DNA of 64,000 bases from Glycomyces tenuis DSM 44171 (GCF_000427885.1 NZ_ATYW01000004.1:193-64192), one strand, 5' to 3'; positions 1 through 7,576 are shown, counted from the first letter of the stretch. The notes: generated by a model from the sequence alone, not told the origin. Numbers and translations are program-made.

Positions 1-354
1 GAGCATTTGGGGGTGAGTGTGGCTGAGGTGGCGGAGGGTCTGGAGGCGCGGGCGGCGTATCGGGCGGTGTCGTTGGATGAGGCGCCGTTCGAGGGTGCGG
101 AGCGGGCGTCGTTGGCGGAGTCGGTGGGGGTCGAGGATGCGGGGTTGGCGTTGGTGGAGAATCATGAGTCCCTCGTTCCTCTGATTCAGGAGTTGCCCTC
201 TCGTGAGCGGCGGATTTTGGCGTTGCGGTATTTCGGGGATATGACGCAGACGCAGATCGCCCAGGAGGTGGGGATCTCGCAGATGCATGTGTCGCGGTTG
301 TTGAACCGGATGTTGGAGGAGTTGCGCGAGGGCCTCACCAACACCCAGGTATGA
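1..354 (+). CDS. SigB/SigF/SigG-family RNA polymerase sigma factor, C-terminal part (5' truncated)
   Basis: The reading frame is open from the first base and ends at the TGA at 352-354, so the start and regions 1-2 lie outside the window. The visible 117 residues cover the end of region 3 and all of region 4. The C-terminal helix-turn-helix (ELPSRERRILALRYF, then MTQTQIAQEVGISQMHVSRLL) is the region 4.2 signature of the SigB/F/G general-stress and sporulation sigma group, which binds the -35 element. This family is normally held by an anti-sigma factor; none is visible because the upstream DNA is missing. The genes that follow carry SigB-like promoters, so this factor probably drives them. 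The class assignment is firm; which paralogue it is (SigB, F, G, H) cannot be told. Confidence 0.93.
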   Translation, partial: EHLGVSVAEVAEGLEARAAYRAVSLDEAPFEGAERASLAESVGVEDAGLALVENHESLVPLIQELPSRERRILALRYFGDMTQTQIAQEVGISQMHVSRLLNRMLEELREGLTNTQV

Positions 355-425
355 CCTTTCCCCCATAGCGGCCGGCATCGGCCGCCCCAGTCGGCCGCGC
401 CGGTCCCGGCGGTGCGGCCCCAGCA

Positions 426-468
426 CACGGGCGCGGCGCCCGAGCTCTGCTCGGGCGCCGCGCCCGTG
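426..468. terminator. Bidirectional hairpin terminator between sigma factor and hemerythrin genes
   Basis: A perfect 20-bp inverted repeat (426-445 with 449-468) closes a 3-base loop TCT. It sits between two convergent genes, 71 bases after the sigma-factor stop and 6 bases beyond the hemerythrin stop. There is no U-tract, as is common for actinobacterial terminators. Confidence 0.85.
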
Positions 469-474
469 CTGTCG

Positions 475-1041
475 TCAGACCTCGCGCCCGCTCAAGGTGT
501 CGCGGATCTTGTCGATGAAACCGGCGCCGGGGCCGAGGACGAGGTTCGCCGGAGGCGTGTCGGGGGCGTGGGGGTGGGGCCGGGTGGGCGCGAACTCCTT
601 GGCCTTGAGCACCTTGAAGCCGAGATCCTGCAACTCCTCCTCGCTGCACGCGGCCCGCAGCTTCGGCAGCAGGTCCGTCTCCTCGTCCTCGATGTGGTGG
701 CGGATGTCCGCGATGAGCTCGCGCAGCAGCGGCTCGAAGTCCGCGTCCTCCGGGGCGAGCCCCTCGAGCCGCTTCATGACCTCCTCGGCCTCGGCGTGCT
801 CCTCGATCTCGTGGTCGGCGACGCTGTCGCCGTCGGCCAGGTGCTCCCGGGCCGCCGGGTACATGAACTGCTCCTCGGCCACCGAATGGCGCACGAGCTC
901 GGCGATGAGGTGGTCGGCCAGGTCCTTGCGGCCGTCGGACCGCCCGGTGTGCTGCTCCAGCTCGACGAACGCCGCCTCGAATTCGCGGTGGTCTCGGATG
1001 ATGACGTCGATCAGGTTCGTGTCCTGCTCGGTCTGCGGCAT
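475..1041 (-). CDS. Hemerythrin HHE-domain protein
   Basis: 188 residues, started at the ATG preceded by GGAGGA. The N-terminal two thirds carry the hemerythrin cation-binding pattern: DHREFEAAF with the first His/Glu, then ELVRHSVAEEQFMYPAAREH, DHEIEEHAEAEEV and DIRHHIEDEETDLLPKL. The His and Glu residues are spaced as in di-iron four-helix bundles. About 50 residues of Pro-rich, probably disordered tail follow. Members bind O2, NO or peroxide, or act in iron storage; the exact role here is unknown. It is convergent with the sigma factor gene and divergent from udgX. A textbook SigB-like promoter (GTTT-N15-GGGTAC) lies at 1079-1103, so a stress-induced oxygen or iron-protective role is likely. 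Confidence 0.92.
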   Translation of the reverse strand: MPQTEQDTNLIDVIIRDHREFEAAFVELEQHTGRSDGRKDLADHLIAELVRHSVAEEQFMYPAAREHLADGDSVADHEIEEHAEAEEVMKRLEGLAPEDADFEPLLRELIADIRHHIEDEETDLLPKLRAACSEEELQDLGFKVLKAKEFAPTRPHPHAPDTPPANLVLGPGAGFIDKIRDTLSGREV

Positions 1042-1078
1042 CGTTCCTCCAGATGCGATCGATTCGAATGGTCTCGAC

Positions 1079-1103
1079 GTACCCGTGCGCGATCGCCCGA
1101 AAC
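1079..1103 (-). promoter_or_regulatory. SigB-like promoter of the hemerythrin gene
   Basis: On the minus strand, GTTT (1103-1100) is followed after exactly 15 bases by GGGTAC (1084-1079), an ideal match to the actinobacterial SigB/F consensus GTTT-N14-16-GGG(T/A)A(C/T). The ATG lies about 38 bases downstream of the -10. Confidence 0.75.
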
Positions 1104-1108
1104 CGGAG

Positions 1109-1133
1109 GTGTCATCGCCGCGCCTTCGGGTAC
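1109..1133 (+). promoter_or_regulatory. SigB-like promoter of udgX
   Basis: GTGT (1109-1112), 15 bases, GGGTAC (1128-1133), reading toward udgX. The -35 has one mismatch to GTTT. It lies back-to-back with the hemerythrin promoter. Confidence 0.5.
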
Positions 1134-1174
1134 CCGCCGGTGAACTGCGGTAACAGCCGATGAAGGAGCACGAG

Positions 1175-1840
1175 ATGACGCCACGCGCACTCGGCGCCGA
1201 ACGGTTCGTCCCGCCGTCCGACGACCTCGGACGGCTGCGGGAGGCCTCGGAGACCTGCGAAGGATGCGACCTGTTCCGCGACGCGACCCAGACGGTGTTC
1301 GGCACCGGCCCCGAACGGGCCCGCCTCGTCCTGGTGGGCGAGCAGCCCGGCGACGACGAGGACAAGTCGGGCGAGCCGTTCACCGGACCCTCCGGCGGCC
1401 TGCTCGACCGGGCGCTCGACCAGGCCGGCATCGACCGCGACGACGCCTATGTCACCAACGCGGTCAAGCACTTCAAGTTCGCGCGGCTCCAGGAGGGCGG
1501 CCGGCGCATCCACAAGAAGCCCACGCGCGGCGAGGCGACGGCCTGCCGGCCGTGGCTCATCGCCGAGCTCAACGCCGTGCGCCCCCAGATGGTCGTGGCG
1601 CTGGGCGCGACGGCCGCGCAGTCGCTGATGGGCCCCGAGTTCCGCGTGGCCACGCAGCGCGGCGTCGTGCACGACCTGAAATTCGACGGACTCGACGAGC
1701 CCACCGCGCTCCTCGCCACCGTGCACCCCGCGGCGGTGCTGCGCCTGCGCGAATCCGAGCGCAAGGACGCCTTCGCCCAGATGATCGTGGACCTGCGCAA
1801 GGCCGCCGAGTTCCTCGAGAGCGAACGGGGCCGGCACTGA
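1175..1840 (+). CDS. udgX: UdgX-type uracil-DNA glycosylase
   Basis: 221 residues. The ATG at 1175 is chosen over one at 1160 because AAGGAG lies 6 bases before it. It shows the family 4-like UDG fold with motif A (VGEQPGD), CEGC near the N-terminus plus a further Cys (ACRPW) typical of the Fe-S members, and the C-terminal HP motif (TVHPAAVLR). The insertion loop GRRIHKKP marks UdgX. In the mycobacterial enzyme the His of this RRIH loop (about residue 113 here) forms a covalent bond with the uracil-excision site, giving suicidal, extremely tight capture of uracil in DNA. It would act in DNA repair or damage sensing in the nucleoid. It is transcribed from a SigB-like promoter at 1109-1133 and sits in the stress island. 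Confidence in the UdgX subclass is high because of the loop. Confidence 0.93.
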   Translation: MTPRALGAERFVPPSDDLGRLREASETCEGCDLFRDATQTVFGTGPERARLVLVGEQPGDDEDKSGEPFTGPSGGLLDRALDQAGIDRDDAYVTNAVKHFKFARLQEGGRRIHKKPTRGEATACRPWLIAELNAVRPQMVVALGATAAQSLMGPEFRVATQRGVVHDLKFDGLDEPTALLATVHPAAVLRLRESERKDAFAQMIVDLRKAAEFLESERGRH

Positions 1841-1862
1841 GCGCCGTTCCCCGACACGACGA

Positions 1863-1903
1863 GACGACGGGCGCCGCGTCCCCTCCGCGCGGTGCCCGTC
1901 GTC
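1863..1903. terminator. Bidirectional terminator between udgX and CBS gene
   Basis: A 16-bp stem with one G-U pair (1863-1878 with 1888-1903) closes a 9-base loop between the convergent udgX and CBS-protein genes. Confidence 0.75.
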
Positions 1904-1930
1904 GTGTCGGATCGTTCAGCGAGCCGTCCG

Positions 1931-2350
1931 CTACGGCTGCGAAATCGACTCCACCAGCTCGCCGGTGGCCGGCTCCGGCATCTGCCGGGCCACGTCCGCC
2001 AGCGCGATGATGCCCACCAGCCGGTCCTCGTCGATCACCGGGACGCGGTGCACCTGGGCCTGGCGCATCTTGGCGATCGTGACCTCGGCGTCCTCATTGG
2101 CGTCGGCCAGGATCAGATGCCCCTGCGGCAGCCGGTCGACCGTGTAGTGCTCGGGGTCCTTCCCGTTGGCCATCACACTGATCACGAGGTCACGGTCGGT
2201 GACCATGCCCTTGATCTTGTCGTCCTCGGCGCCGCATATCGGCAGGCAGCCGACGTTCAGCTCGGCCATCATCCGCGCCGCGTTCGCGGCGGTGTCGTCG
2301 CTGCGGACGCACGTGACGCCCGGATGCATGATGTCTCTCGCCGTCGCCAT
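1931..2350 (-). CDS. CBS-domain pair protein (paralogue 1)
   Basis: 139 residues consisting almost entirely of two CBS motifs (about 8-62 and 75-130), starting MATARDIMHP. Bateman modules of this type bind adenosine nucleotides or NAD and act as energy or redox sensors; free-standing pairs are often stress- or dormancy-induced in actinobacteria. The start is supported by GAGGAG directly upstream. It is paralogous to the gene at 5090-5518: they share the opening residues, the block KGMVTDRDL and most of the domain core. It is preceded by a SigB-like promoter at 2410-2435. The ligand and partner are unknown. Confidence 0.9.
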   Translation of the reverse strand: MATARDIMHPGVTCVRSDDTAANAARMMAELNVGCLPICGAEDDKIKGMVTDRDLVISVMANGKDPEHYTVDRLPQGHLILADANEDAEVTIAKMRQAQVHRVPVIDEDRLVGIIALADVARQMPEPATGELVESISQP

Positions 2351-2409
2351 CTCCTCAGCTCCTCTCTCGTCCCGCGCGCCCGGTGCGGGCGCCGCGGGTC
2401 GCCGGGTGG

Positions 2410-2435
2410 ATACCCCCCCGCCCGGCTTTCTAAGC
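2410..2435 (-). promoter_or_regulatory. SigB-like promoter of the CBS gene
   Basis: On the minus strand, GCTT (2435-2432), 16 bases, GGGTAT (2415-2410). The -10 is ideal and the -35 has one mismatch. Confidence 0.5.
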
Positions 2436-2441
2436 CCTGGC

Positions 2442-4286
2442 TCACGCCACGAGCTGCTGCGCGGCGTGGATGATCGCGTCCGCGTCGATGCCGGCTGCGG
2501 CGAGCTGCTCGGCCGGGCTGGCCGAGGCCGGCATGCCGCGCACGCCGAGCTTGGTGAACCTGGTCGACGGCATCTGACCGGCGATGACGTCCAGGACGGC
2601 GTCGCCCAGGCCGCCGACGGGCCAATGGTCCTCGACCGTGAGGATCCGCCCGGTGTCGGCGGCGGCCTGCCGCAGCGTCGAGGTGTCGATCGGCTTGATC
2701 GAGTAGGCGTCGATGACCCTGGCGGGAATGCCGAGCTCGGCGAGCCGCTCGGAGGCCGACAGCGCCTCGGAGACGGTGATGCCCGCGGCGACGATCGCGA
2801 CCCGGTCGTGCTTGGAGGACACCAGGGTCCGGCTGCCGCCGACCGGGAACAGCTCCCCGGGCCGGTAGATCACCGGCGTGTCCGCCCGCGTGGTGCGCAG
2901 GTAGCTGATGCCCGGCAGGTCGGCCATGGTGGAGGTCAGATGCGCGCACTGGTTCGCGTCGCACGGGTACAGCACCACGCTGCGCCACAGCGGACGCATC
3001 ATCGCGAGGTCCTCCAAGGCCATCTGGCTGGGCCCGTCCCGTCCGATGGAGACACCGGCGTGCGAGCCGACGACCCGCATGTCGGCGTTGCCGATCGCGG
3101 CCATCCGCAGGAAGTCGTGGGCGCGGGTCAGGAACGCGGCGAACGTCGAGGCGTACGGCACCCACCCGAGCGCCTGCATCCCGACGGCGTTCGCGATCAT
3201 CTGCTGCTCGGCGATGTAGCACTCGAAGAACCGCTCCGGGTGGGCCTCGGCGAAGTACTGCGCGCGCGTGGAGTCGGCGACCTCGCCGTCGAGGACCACC
3301 ACGTCCGGGCTGGCCTCGCCGACCGCCGCGAGCGCCTTGCCGAAGGCGTCGCGGGTGGCGACCTTGGAGCCGACCTCGAACTCCGGCAGGTGGACCGGTC
3401 GGCCGGGCCGCTCGGGCCGCGGTTCGCGAGTGCTGGGCTCGGCGACCCGCACGCGGATGTTCCTGGTCCCGCCGAGCTCTTCGAGCGCCTCCTCCGGGTC
3501 CTTCAGCGGCTTCCCGTGCTTGCCCTCGAGGTCCTCGACGGCCGCGACGCCCTTGCCCTTCTTGGTGCGGGCCAGGACCGCCGTCGGACGGTCGGGCGTC
3601 TCCTCGGCCTCGGTGTAGGCCCGGTCGATCTGGGAGGGGTCGTGGCCGTCGATCTCGACGGTGTTCCACCCGAACGCGCGCAGCTGCGCCGCGTAGGCCC
3701 CCGTGTCCCAGCCGTAGCGGGTCGGCCCGTTCTGGCCGAGCCGGTTGACGTCGATGATCGCCGTCAGGTTGCTGAGCCCCTCGAAGGACGCCGCGGCGAA
3801 CGCCTCCCACATCGACCCCTCGGCCATCTCGCTGTCGCCGCACAGCACCCACACCCGGTAGGACACGTCGGCGAGGCGCCGCCCGGCCAGGGCCATGCCG
3901 ACGCCGAACGGGAGCCCCTGGCCGAGCGAGCCGGTGGCGACGTCGACCCACGGCAGGCGCGGCGTCGGGTGCCCCTCCAGCGGGCTGCCCAGGCGCCGGT
4001 ACGTCATGAGCTCGTCCTCGTCGATGGCGCCCGCGGCGCGGTACATCGCGTACAGCAGCGGCGAGGCGTGTCCCTTGGAGAAGACGAGCCGGTCGTTGCC
4101 CGGCAGGTCCGGGTTGTCGAAGTCGTAACGGTAGTGCTTGGCCAGCAGCACCGCCATCAGGTCGGCGGCCGACATGGAAGAGGTCGGGTGCCCCGATCCC
4201 GCCCGGTTCGAGCAGCGCACCGCGTCGGCGCGCAGTTGCTGGGCGAGTTCGGCCAGGTCGATGGTGCGGCTTTCGGTGGTGGTCAC
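2442..4286 (-). CDS. Transketolase (short single-chain type)
   Basis: 614 residues. The GTG at 4286 is preferred because AAGGA lies 8 bases upstream; an ATG at 4304 would add six residues but has no ribosome site. Three domains are in order: a TPP-binding N-terminal domain with GHPTSS, the GSLGQGLPFGVGMALA loop and the GDSE...N thiamine-Mg motif (CGDSEMAEGSMWEAF then DVNRLGQ); a pyrimidine-binding domain with the conserved Glu in IAEQQMIANAVGMQ; and a C-terminal domain. It interconverts ketose and aldose phosphates in the pentose phosphate pathway. At about 615 residues it is shorter than the housekeeping enzyme (about 660-700) and resembles the second, stress-linked transketolases of actinobacteria. 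The promoter at 4338-4362 is a perfect SigB-type match, which suggests stress-induced NADPH or pentose supply. Donor and acceptor specificity cannot be read from sequence. Confidence 0.93.
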   Translation of the reverse strand: MTTTESRTIDLAELAQQLRADAVRCSNRAGSGHPTSSMSAADLMAVLLAKHYRYDFDNPDLPGNDRLVFSKGHASPLLYAMYRAAGAIDEDELMTYRRLGSPLEGHPTPRLPWVDVATGSLGQGLPFGVGMALAGRRLADVSYRVWVLCGDSEMAEGSMWEAFAAASFEGLSNLTAIIDVNRLGQNGPTRYGWDTGAYAAQLRAFGWNTVEIDGHDPSQIDRAYTEAEETPDRPTAVLARTKKGKGVAAVEDLEGKHGKPLKDPEEALEELGGTRNIRVRVAEPSTREPRPERPGRPVHLPEFEVGSKVATRDAFGKALAAVGEASPDVVVLDGEVADSTRAQYFAEAHPERFFECYIAEQQMIANAVGMQALGWVPYASTFAAFLTRAHDFLRMAAIGNADMRVVGSHAGVSIGRDGPSQMALEDLAMMRPLWRSVVLYPCDANQCAHLTSTMADLPGISYLRTTRADTPVIYRPGELFPVGGSRTLVSSKHDRVAIVAAGITVSEALSASERLAELGIPARVIDAYSIKPIDTSTLRQAAADTGRILTVEDHWPVGGLGDAVLDVIAGQMPSTRFTKLGVRGMPASASPAEQLAAAGIDADAIIHAAQQLVA

Positions 4287-4337
4287 GTCGGGGATCCTTC
4301 TCATACGGTCTGCGGCCTCGCGGCCCTTGCCGGGGGG

Positions 4338-4362
4338 CTACCCGACGCTTCAGGGGTGAAAC
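4338..4362 (-). promoter_or_regulatory. SigB-like promoter of the transketolase gene
   Basis: On the minus strand, GTTT (4362-4359), exactly 15 bases, GGGTAG (4343-4338). It ends about 50 bases before the GTG start. Confidence 0.7.
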
Positions 4363-4385
4363 CGCTTCATCCTGGTGCGACGCAT

Positions 4386-4411
4386 GTGTCGTCGGCCGTC
4401 TCGCGGGGTAC
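4386..4411 (+). promoter_or_regulatory. SigB-like promoter of the DUF4383 gene
   Basis: GTGT (4386-4389), 16 bases, GGGTAC (4406-4411), reading toward the membrane protein that starts at 4473. The -35 has one mismatch. Confidence 0.5.
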
Positions 4412-4472
4412 TCGGGAAGCGGCGGCGAGCGGCCGACCGGGCCGTCGACGCCGCCTCGAGGAGGCGAAGACG

Positions 4473-4973
4473 ATGGCGAAGGCGCAGCACCGCCCGCACG
4501 CCCGCGTGGAGAAGCGGGAGACCACGCCGATCCAGAACGCGGCGATCCTCGTGGCGCTGGTGTTCGTGCTGGTGGGAGTGCTCGGGTTCCTCCCGGGCGT
4601 CACCACCGGCTACAGCGACATGGAGGTCGCGGGCCACCAATCGGACGCGAAGCTGCTGGGCCTGTTCGAGGTCTCGGTCGTGCACAACATCGTCCACCTC
4701 GGCTTCGGCCTGATCGGCATGTTCATGTCGTGGTTCGCGATGGGCGCCAGGCTGTTCCTGCTGGGCGGCGGCCTGATCTACCTCGTGCTCGGCATCTACG
4801 GCTTCTTCGTCGGCGAGGGGGACGCGGCCAACTTCCTGCCCGTGAACACGGCGGACGATTGGCTCCACCTGGGGCTGGGCGTCGTCATGATCGGGCTCGG
4901 CCTGGCGCTGCGCGCCAAGGCCGCCGAGCGGACCTCCGGCGACGCGGACACGGCCCGCGGCCCGGCCGGCTGA
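4473..4973 (+). CDS. DUF4383-family four-helix membrane protein
   Basis: 166 residues. The start is the ATG after GGAGGCGAAGACG. Four hydrophobic segments are visible at about residues 24-43, 70-88, 90-110 and 130-147, separated by short loops and followed by a charged tail. The pattern matches DUF4383, small actinobacterial integral membrane proteins of unknown function. It is divergent from the transketolase gene and convergent with the second CBS gene, and has its own SigB-like promoter at 4386-4411. The family is clear; the role is not known. Confidence 0.85.
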   Translation: MAKAQHRPHARVEKRETTPIQNAAILVALVFVLVGVLGFLPGVTTGYSDMEVAGHQSDAKLLGLFEVSVVHNIVHLGFGLIGMFMSWFAMGARLFLLGGGLIYLVLGIYGFFVGEGDAANFLPVNTADDWLHLGLGVVMIGLGLALRAKAAERTSGDADTARGPAG

Positions 4974-4989
4974 CACCGGGCGGAGACGA

Positions 4990-5042
4990 ACCGCCGGCCC
5001 GGCTCGGCCTTCCCCCTGTCGGCCGATCGCCGGGCCGGCGGT
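4990..5042. terminator. Bidirectional terminator between DUF4383 and CBS genes
   Basis: A 14-bp perfect outer stem (4990-5003 with 5029-5042) encloses an inner 6-bp stem (5004-5009 with 5021-5026). It is placed between two convergent genes. Confidence 0.8.
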
Positions 5043-5089
5043 CCCATCCCCCGTTGGCTCGATGCCGGGAACGCCCCCGATTCCGCCCG

Positions 5090-5518
5090 CTAGTGCCCGC
5101 CGGGCTCGGAGACGGCGCTGACGATCCCGCCGACGACCGGTTCGGGAAGCGAGCGGGCGACGTCGGCCTGCGCGATGATGCCGATGACGCGGCCGTCGTC
5201 GACGACCGGCACGCGCCTGATCTGCCGCTCGGACATCTTCGCGAGCGTCATGTCGGCGTCCTCGTCGGCGTCGGCCACGACCAGGCTCTGCGTCTGCGGC
5301 AGGTCGCCGAGCTCGTAGCTCTCCGGGTCGTATCCGGCGGCCATGACCTGGATCGCCAGGTCCCGGTCGGTGACCATGCCCTTGATGCGGCCCTCGGCGT
5401 CGCAGATCGGCAGCGCCCCGATGCCGTGCTCTGCCATCGCCCTCGCGGCGTTCGCGGCCGTGTCGTGGCTCTGGATGCACCGGGCGTTCGGGTGCATGAT
5501 GTCGCGTGCGGTAGCCAT
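5090..5518 (-). CDS. CBS-domain pair protein (paralogue 2)
   Basis: 142 residues, two CBS motifs (about 8-60 and 74-128), opening MATARDIMHP exactly like the paralogue at 1931-2350 and sharing KGMVTDRDL and GII-ADVAR. It is predicted to be a soluble nucleotide-sensing Bateman module. A GGGTAG element at 5568-5573 suggests control by the same stress sigma factor, though its -35 is poor. The two copies flank the transketolase/DUF4383 pair, consistent with a local duplication. Confidence 0.9.
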   Translation of the reverse strand: MATARDIMHPNARCIQSHDTAANAARAMAEHGIGALPICDAEGRIKGMVTDRDLAIQVMAAGYDPESYELGDLPQTQSLVVADADEDADMTLAKMSERQIRRVPVVDDGRVIGIIAQADVARSLPEPVVGGIVSAVSEPGGH

Positions 5519-5567
5519 GTCCGGCTCCTCCCGTTCGGTGGTCGCGATCCTCGGTCTCGGCACGGGG

Positions 5568-5573
5568 CTACCC
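5568..5573 (-). promoter_or_regulatory. SigB-like -10 element upstream of CBS paralogue 2
   Basis: GGGTAG on the minus strand, 50 bases upstream of the ATG. The position expected for the -35 reads GCAT, a weak match, so this is the least convincing of the series. Confidence 0.35.
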
Positions 5574-5625
5574 GCCGAGACCGGATGTATGCGCGCCGCC
5601 GCGAGGCAAGCGGAACGAGCCTGGA

Positions 5626-6990
5626 TCAGATCGCGGTGGTGTTGAACGACAAGGAGAACGGGTCGAGCGTGGCCGGCTCCGGCCTGCCGGTGTAGAGCGG
5701 CTGGCCCGAGGCGAGCCGGTACTCCTCGCGTCGCAGCAGCCGCGCCAGGGCGCTGGTGACGGTGAACAGCACGAGGTTGCGCCCCGGGCAGCAGGCGGGT
5801 CCGCCGCTGAAGGGGGTGATCGAAGGATCGGCCTCGGCGGTGCCGTCGGTCCAGATGCCCGGCGTGAAGCGGTCGGCGAACGGCAGGCGTTCGCCGTCGC
5901 GGTTGAACAGCGGCGTGTACACGAGGAACGAGGTGCCCTCGGGCAGCGTCTCCGGGCCCCACCGCGTCTCGGTGACGCCGTCGCGCAGCAGCAGTGGCGT
6001 GGTCGGCCACAGCCGCAACGACTCCAGCACGCAGGCGCGCAGGTACGGCAGCTCCTCGGGGGAGTCGGGGTCGGAGGCGCCCAGCTCGCAGCGGGCGACG
6101 TGGCGGTGCCCCCGGTTGACGGCCAGCAGCGCGAGGGTGCGCATGAGCGCCATCCCGGCGGCGTCGAAGGCGAACAGCCAGTGCGCGACCTGGTCGGCCG
6201 GGTCGACCAGCGGATCGGGGGCCTCGCGGGCGACCGCGGCGGCCAGGGTGCCGTCCTCGGCGCGGTCGAGGTGCTCGCGCAATCGCTCGGCGAGCGCCTC
6301 GCGGGCACGGGCCCGCGTCGGCGTCAGGTACGCCCAGTTGGCGCTGCGGCGCAGGGCGTCGAGCAGGTCGATCACGGTGCGGTCGTCGGCGGCGCCGTCA
6401 CCGAAGACGACGCGGCGGACGATCCGCCACCAGGCGCGCTCGAAGCGGCGCCAGTCGAGCCCTCCCGCGTCCTCGGTCTCGGCCGCGAGCCGGTCGCACT
6501 CCTCGCCGATCCTGACGAGCATCGGCCCCGAGAGGTGGTGCAGCGGCCGGTGCGTCTCCAGGACCGCCTCGTTGAACCGGCGCCGCTCCCGTCGCGGCCG
6601 CCCGCGGGAGATCAGCGAGCCGTGCGGCTGGAACTTCCCGAGCGCGGCGTGCTTCTCGACCGTGTCGGGGGTGAACGGCTCCGGCGACTCGGCCAGGACC
6701 CGCCCGACGTCGTCCGGCGACAGGAGCAGCACGATCGTCCTGCCGGGGACGGCCAGGCGCAGCGGCCGGGAGCCGTGCCGCTCGCGCAGGCGCTGCAGCA
6801 GCCGGATCGCCGCGCGGTCGATCTGGCAGCGCTCGGCGAGGGCCATCATCAGCGGGCGGCGCTTGACCACGCCGACGGCGACGGTCGGGGCGACGATCCG
6901 CGCCGCCACGTCGAGCGTCTCGACGACGCTCGCCTGCGAGGGCCGCACCGTCCGTTCCGATGCGGCCGAGCGCGGCATGGTCTCGGTCAT
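5626..6990 (-). CDS. Cytochrome P450
   Basis: 454 residues, with GGAGGA 6 bases before the ATG. The K-helix ExxR motif is ESLRLWP and the heme-binding loop is PFSGGPACCPGRNLVL, whose second Cys is the thiolate ligand in FxxGxxxCxG. The I-helix stretch reads FAFDAAGMAL and lacks the usual acid-Thr pair of (A/G)Gx(D/E)T that helps O2 activation, so the chemistry may be atypical, for example peroxide-driven. It has no membrane anchor and is predicted to be cytosolic. No ferredoxin or reductase gene is adjacent. It is preceded by a perfect SigB-like promoter (7033-7057). The substrate is unknown. Confidence 0.93.
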   Translation of the reverse strand: MTETMPRSAASERTVRPSQASVVETLDVAARIVAPTVAVGVVKRRPLMMALAERCQIDRAAIRLLQRLRERHGSRPLRLAVPGRTIVLLLSPDDVGRVLAESPEPFTPDTVEKHAALGKFQPHGSLISRGRPRRERRRFNEAVLETHRPLHHLSGPMLVRIGEECDRLAAETEDAGGLDWRRFERAWWRIVRRVVFGDGAADDRTVIDLLDALRRSANWAYLTPTRARAREALAERLREHLDRAEDGTLAAAVAREAPDPLVDPADQVAHWLFAFDAAGMALMRTLALLAVNRGHRHVARCELGASDPDSPEELPYLRACVLESLRLWPTTPLLLRDGVTETRWGPETLPEGTSFLVYTPLFNRDGERLPFADRFTPGIWTDGTAEADPSITPFSGGPACCPGRNLVLFTVTSALARLLRREEYRLASGQPLYTGRPEPATLDPFSLSFNTTAI

Positions 6991-7032
6991 GGCGGTCCTC
7001 CCGGTGCCTTCCCCGTGCGATGCCCGGTCCGG

Positions 7033-7057
7033 GTACCCGCGGCCCCGGCGGCGAAAC
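7033..7057 (-). promoter_or_regulatory. SigB-like promoter of the P450 gene
   Basis: On the minus strand, GTTT (7057-7054), exactly 15 bases, GGGTAC (7038-7033): a perfect consensus match about 43 bases before the ATG. Confidence 0.75.
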
Positions 7058-7169
7058 GGCGCCCCGCCGCATCGGCATCCGCTTGCCCCACCGCGTTCTC
7101 CGCGGCGCTCGGCGAACGCCCCGCCCCTGGTCGGAGGGCCCGCCCCGGACCGATACCGGACGCGGTGAG

Positions 7170-7194
7170 GTTTTCCGCACCTGACGCGGGGAAC
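7170..7194 (+). promoter_or_regulatory. SigB-like promoter of the 7218-8616 operon
   Basis: GTTT (7170-7173), 15 bases, GGGAAC (7189-7194). This fits GTTT-N15-GGG(T/A)A(C/T). The first ATG of the operon is 24 bases downstream. Confidence 0.7.
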
Positions 7195-7217
7195 CCTCGG
7201 CGCGGAGGTGACAGGCC

Positions 7218-7553
7218 ATGCCGCAACAGCATTGGACTGACAAGGAAGAACGACAGTACAAGCACATCAAACGAGGTGCCCAGAAGCGCGGCACCGGCCA
7301 GGACCGGGCCGAGGAGATCGCCGCGCGCACCGTCAACAAGCAACGCGCCCGAGCGGGCGAGACCAGGAAGTCCAGCCGCACCTCGACTGAGGACATGTCG
7401 GCCTACAAACGCGGCGGCAAGCGCTCGGGCAACCGCACCGGCCCGCAGGGCCGCACGAAGGCGCAGTTGTACGAGGACGCGCGCCGCAAGCACATCAAGG
7501 GCCGCTCCAAGATGACCAAGGCCGAGCTCGAGAAGGCGCTGAAGCGCCGCTGA
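7218..7553 (+). CDS. Small basic Rho-N/SAP-like protein ('plasmid stabilization protein' family)
   Basis: 111 residues, very rich in Lys and Arg. The N-terminal part (WTDKEERQYKHIKRG, then RAEEIAARTVNKQRAR) and middle (RTSTEDMSAYKRGGKRSG) match a family often annotated as plasmid stabilization protein in Streptomyces. The C-terminus (RTKAQLYEDARRKHIKGRSK then MTKAELEKALKRR) resembles the Rho N-terminal/SAP-like helical motif that binds nucleic acid. It is the first gene of a three-gene operon with holin-X-like and DUF3618 proteins. GGAGGTGACAGGCC precedes the ATG. It is chromosomal and SigB-promoted, so a nucleoid- or RNA-binding stress role is more plausible than plasmid maintenance, but this is inference. 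Confidence 0.8.
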   Translation: MPQQHWTDKEERQYKHIKRGAQKRGTGQDRAEEIAARTVNKQRARAGETRKSSRTSTEDMSAYKRGGKRSGNRTGPQGRTKAQLYEDARRKHIKGRSKMTKAELEKALKRR

Positions 7554-7576
7554 GGGCCGGCGGAGAAGGAGTGATG

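Noticed and set aside
2166-4472. Long plus-strand frame upstream of and in frame with the DUF4383 protein
   Set aside because: It is the antisense of the transketolase gene. The DUF4383 protein starts at 4473 after its own ribosome site and promoter; the upstream translation has no domain.
7218-7553. Plasmid maintenance locus suggested by the family name plasmid stabilization protein
   Set aside because: No replication, partition or toxin gene is adjacent, and it is in a three-gene chromosomal operon.
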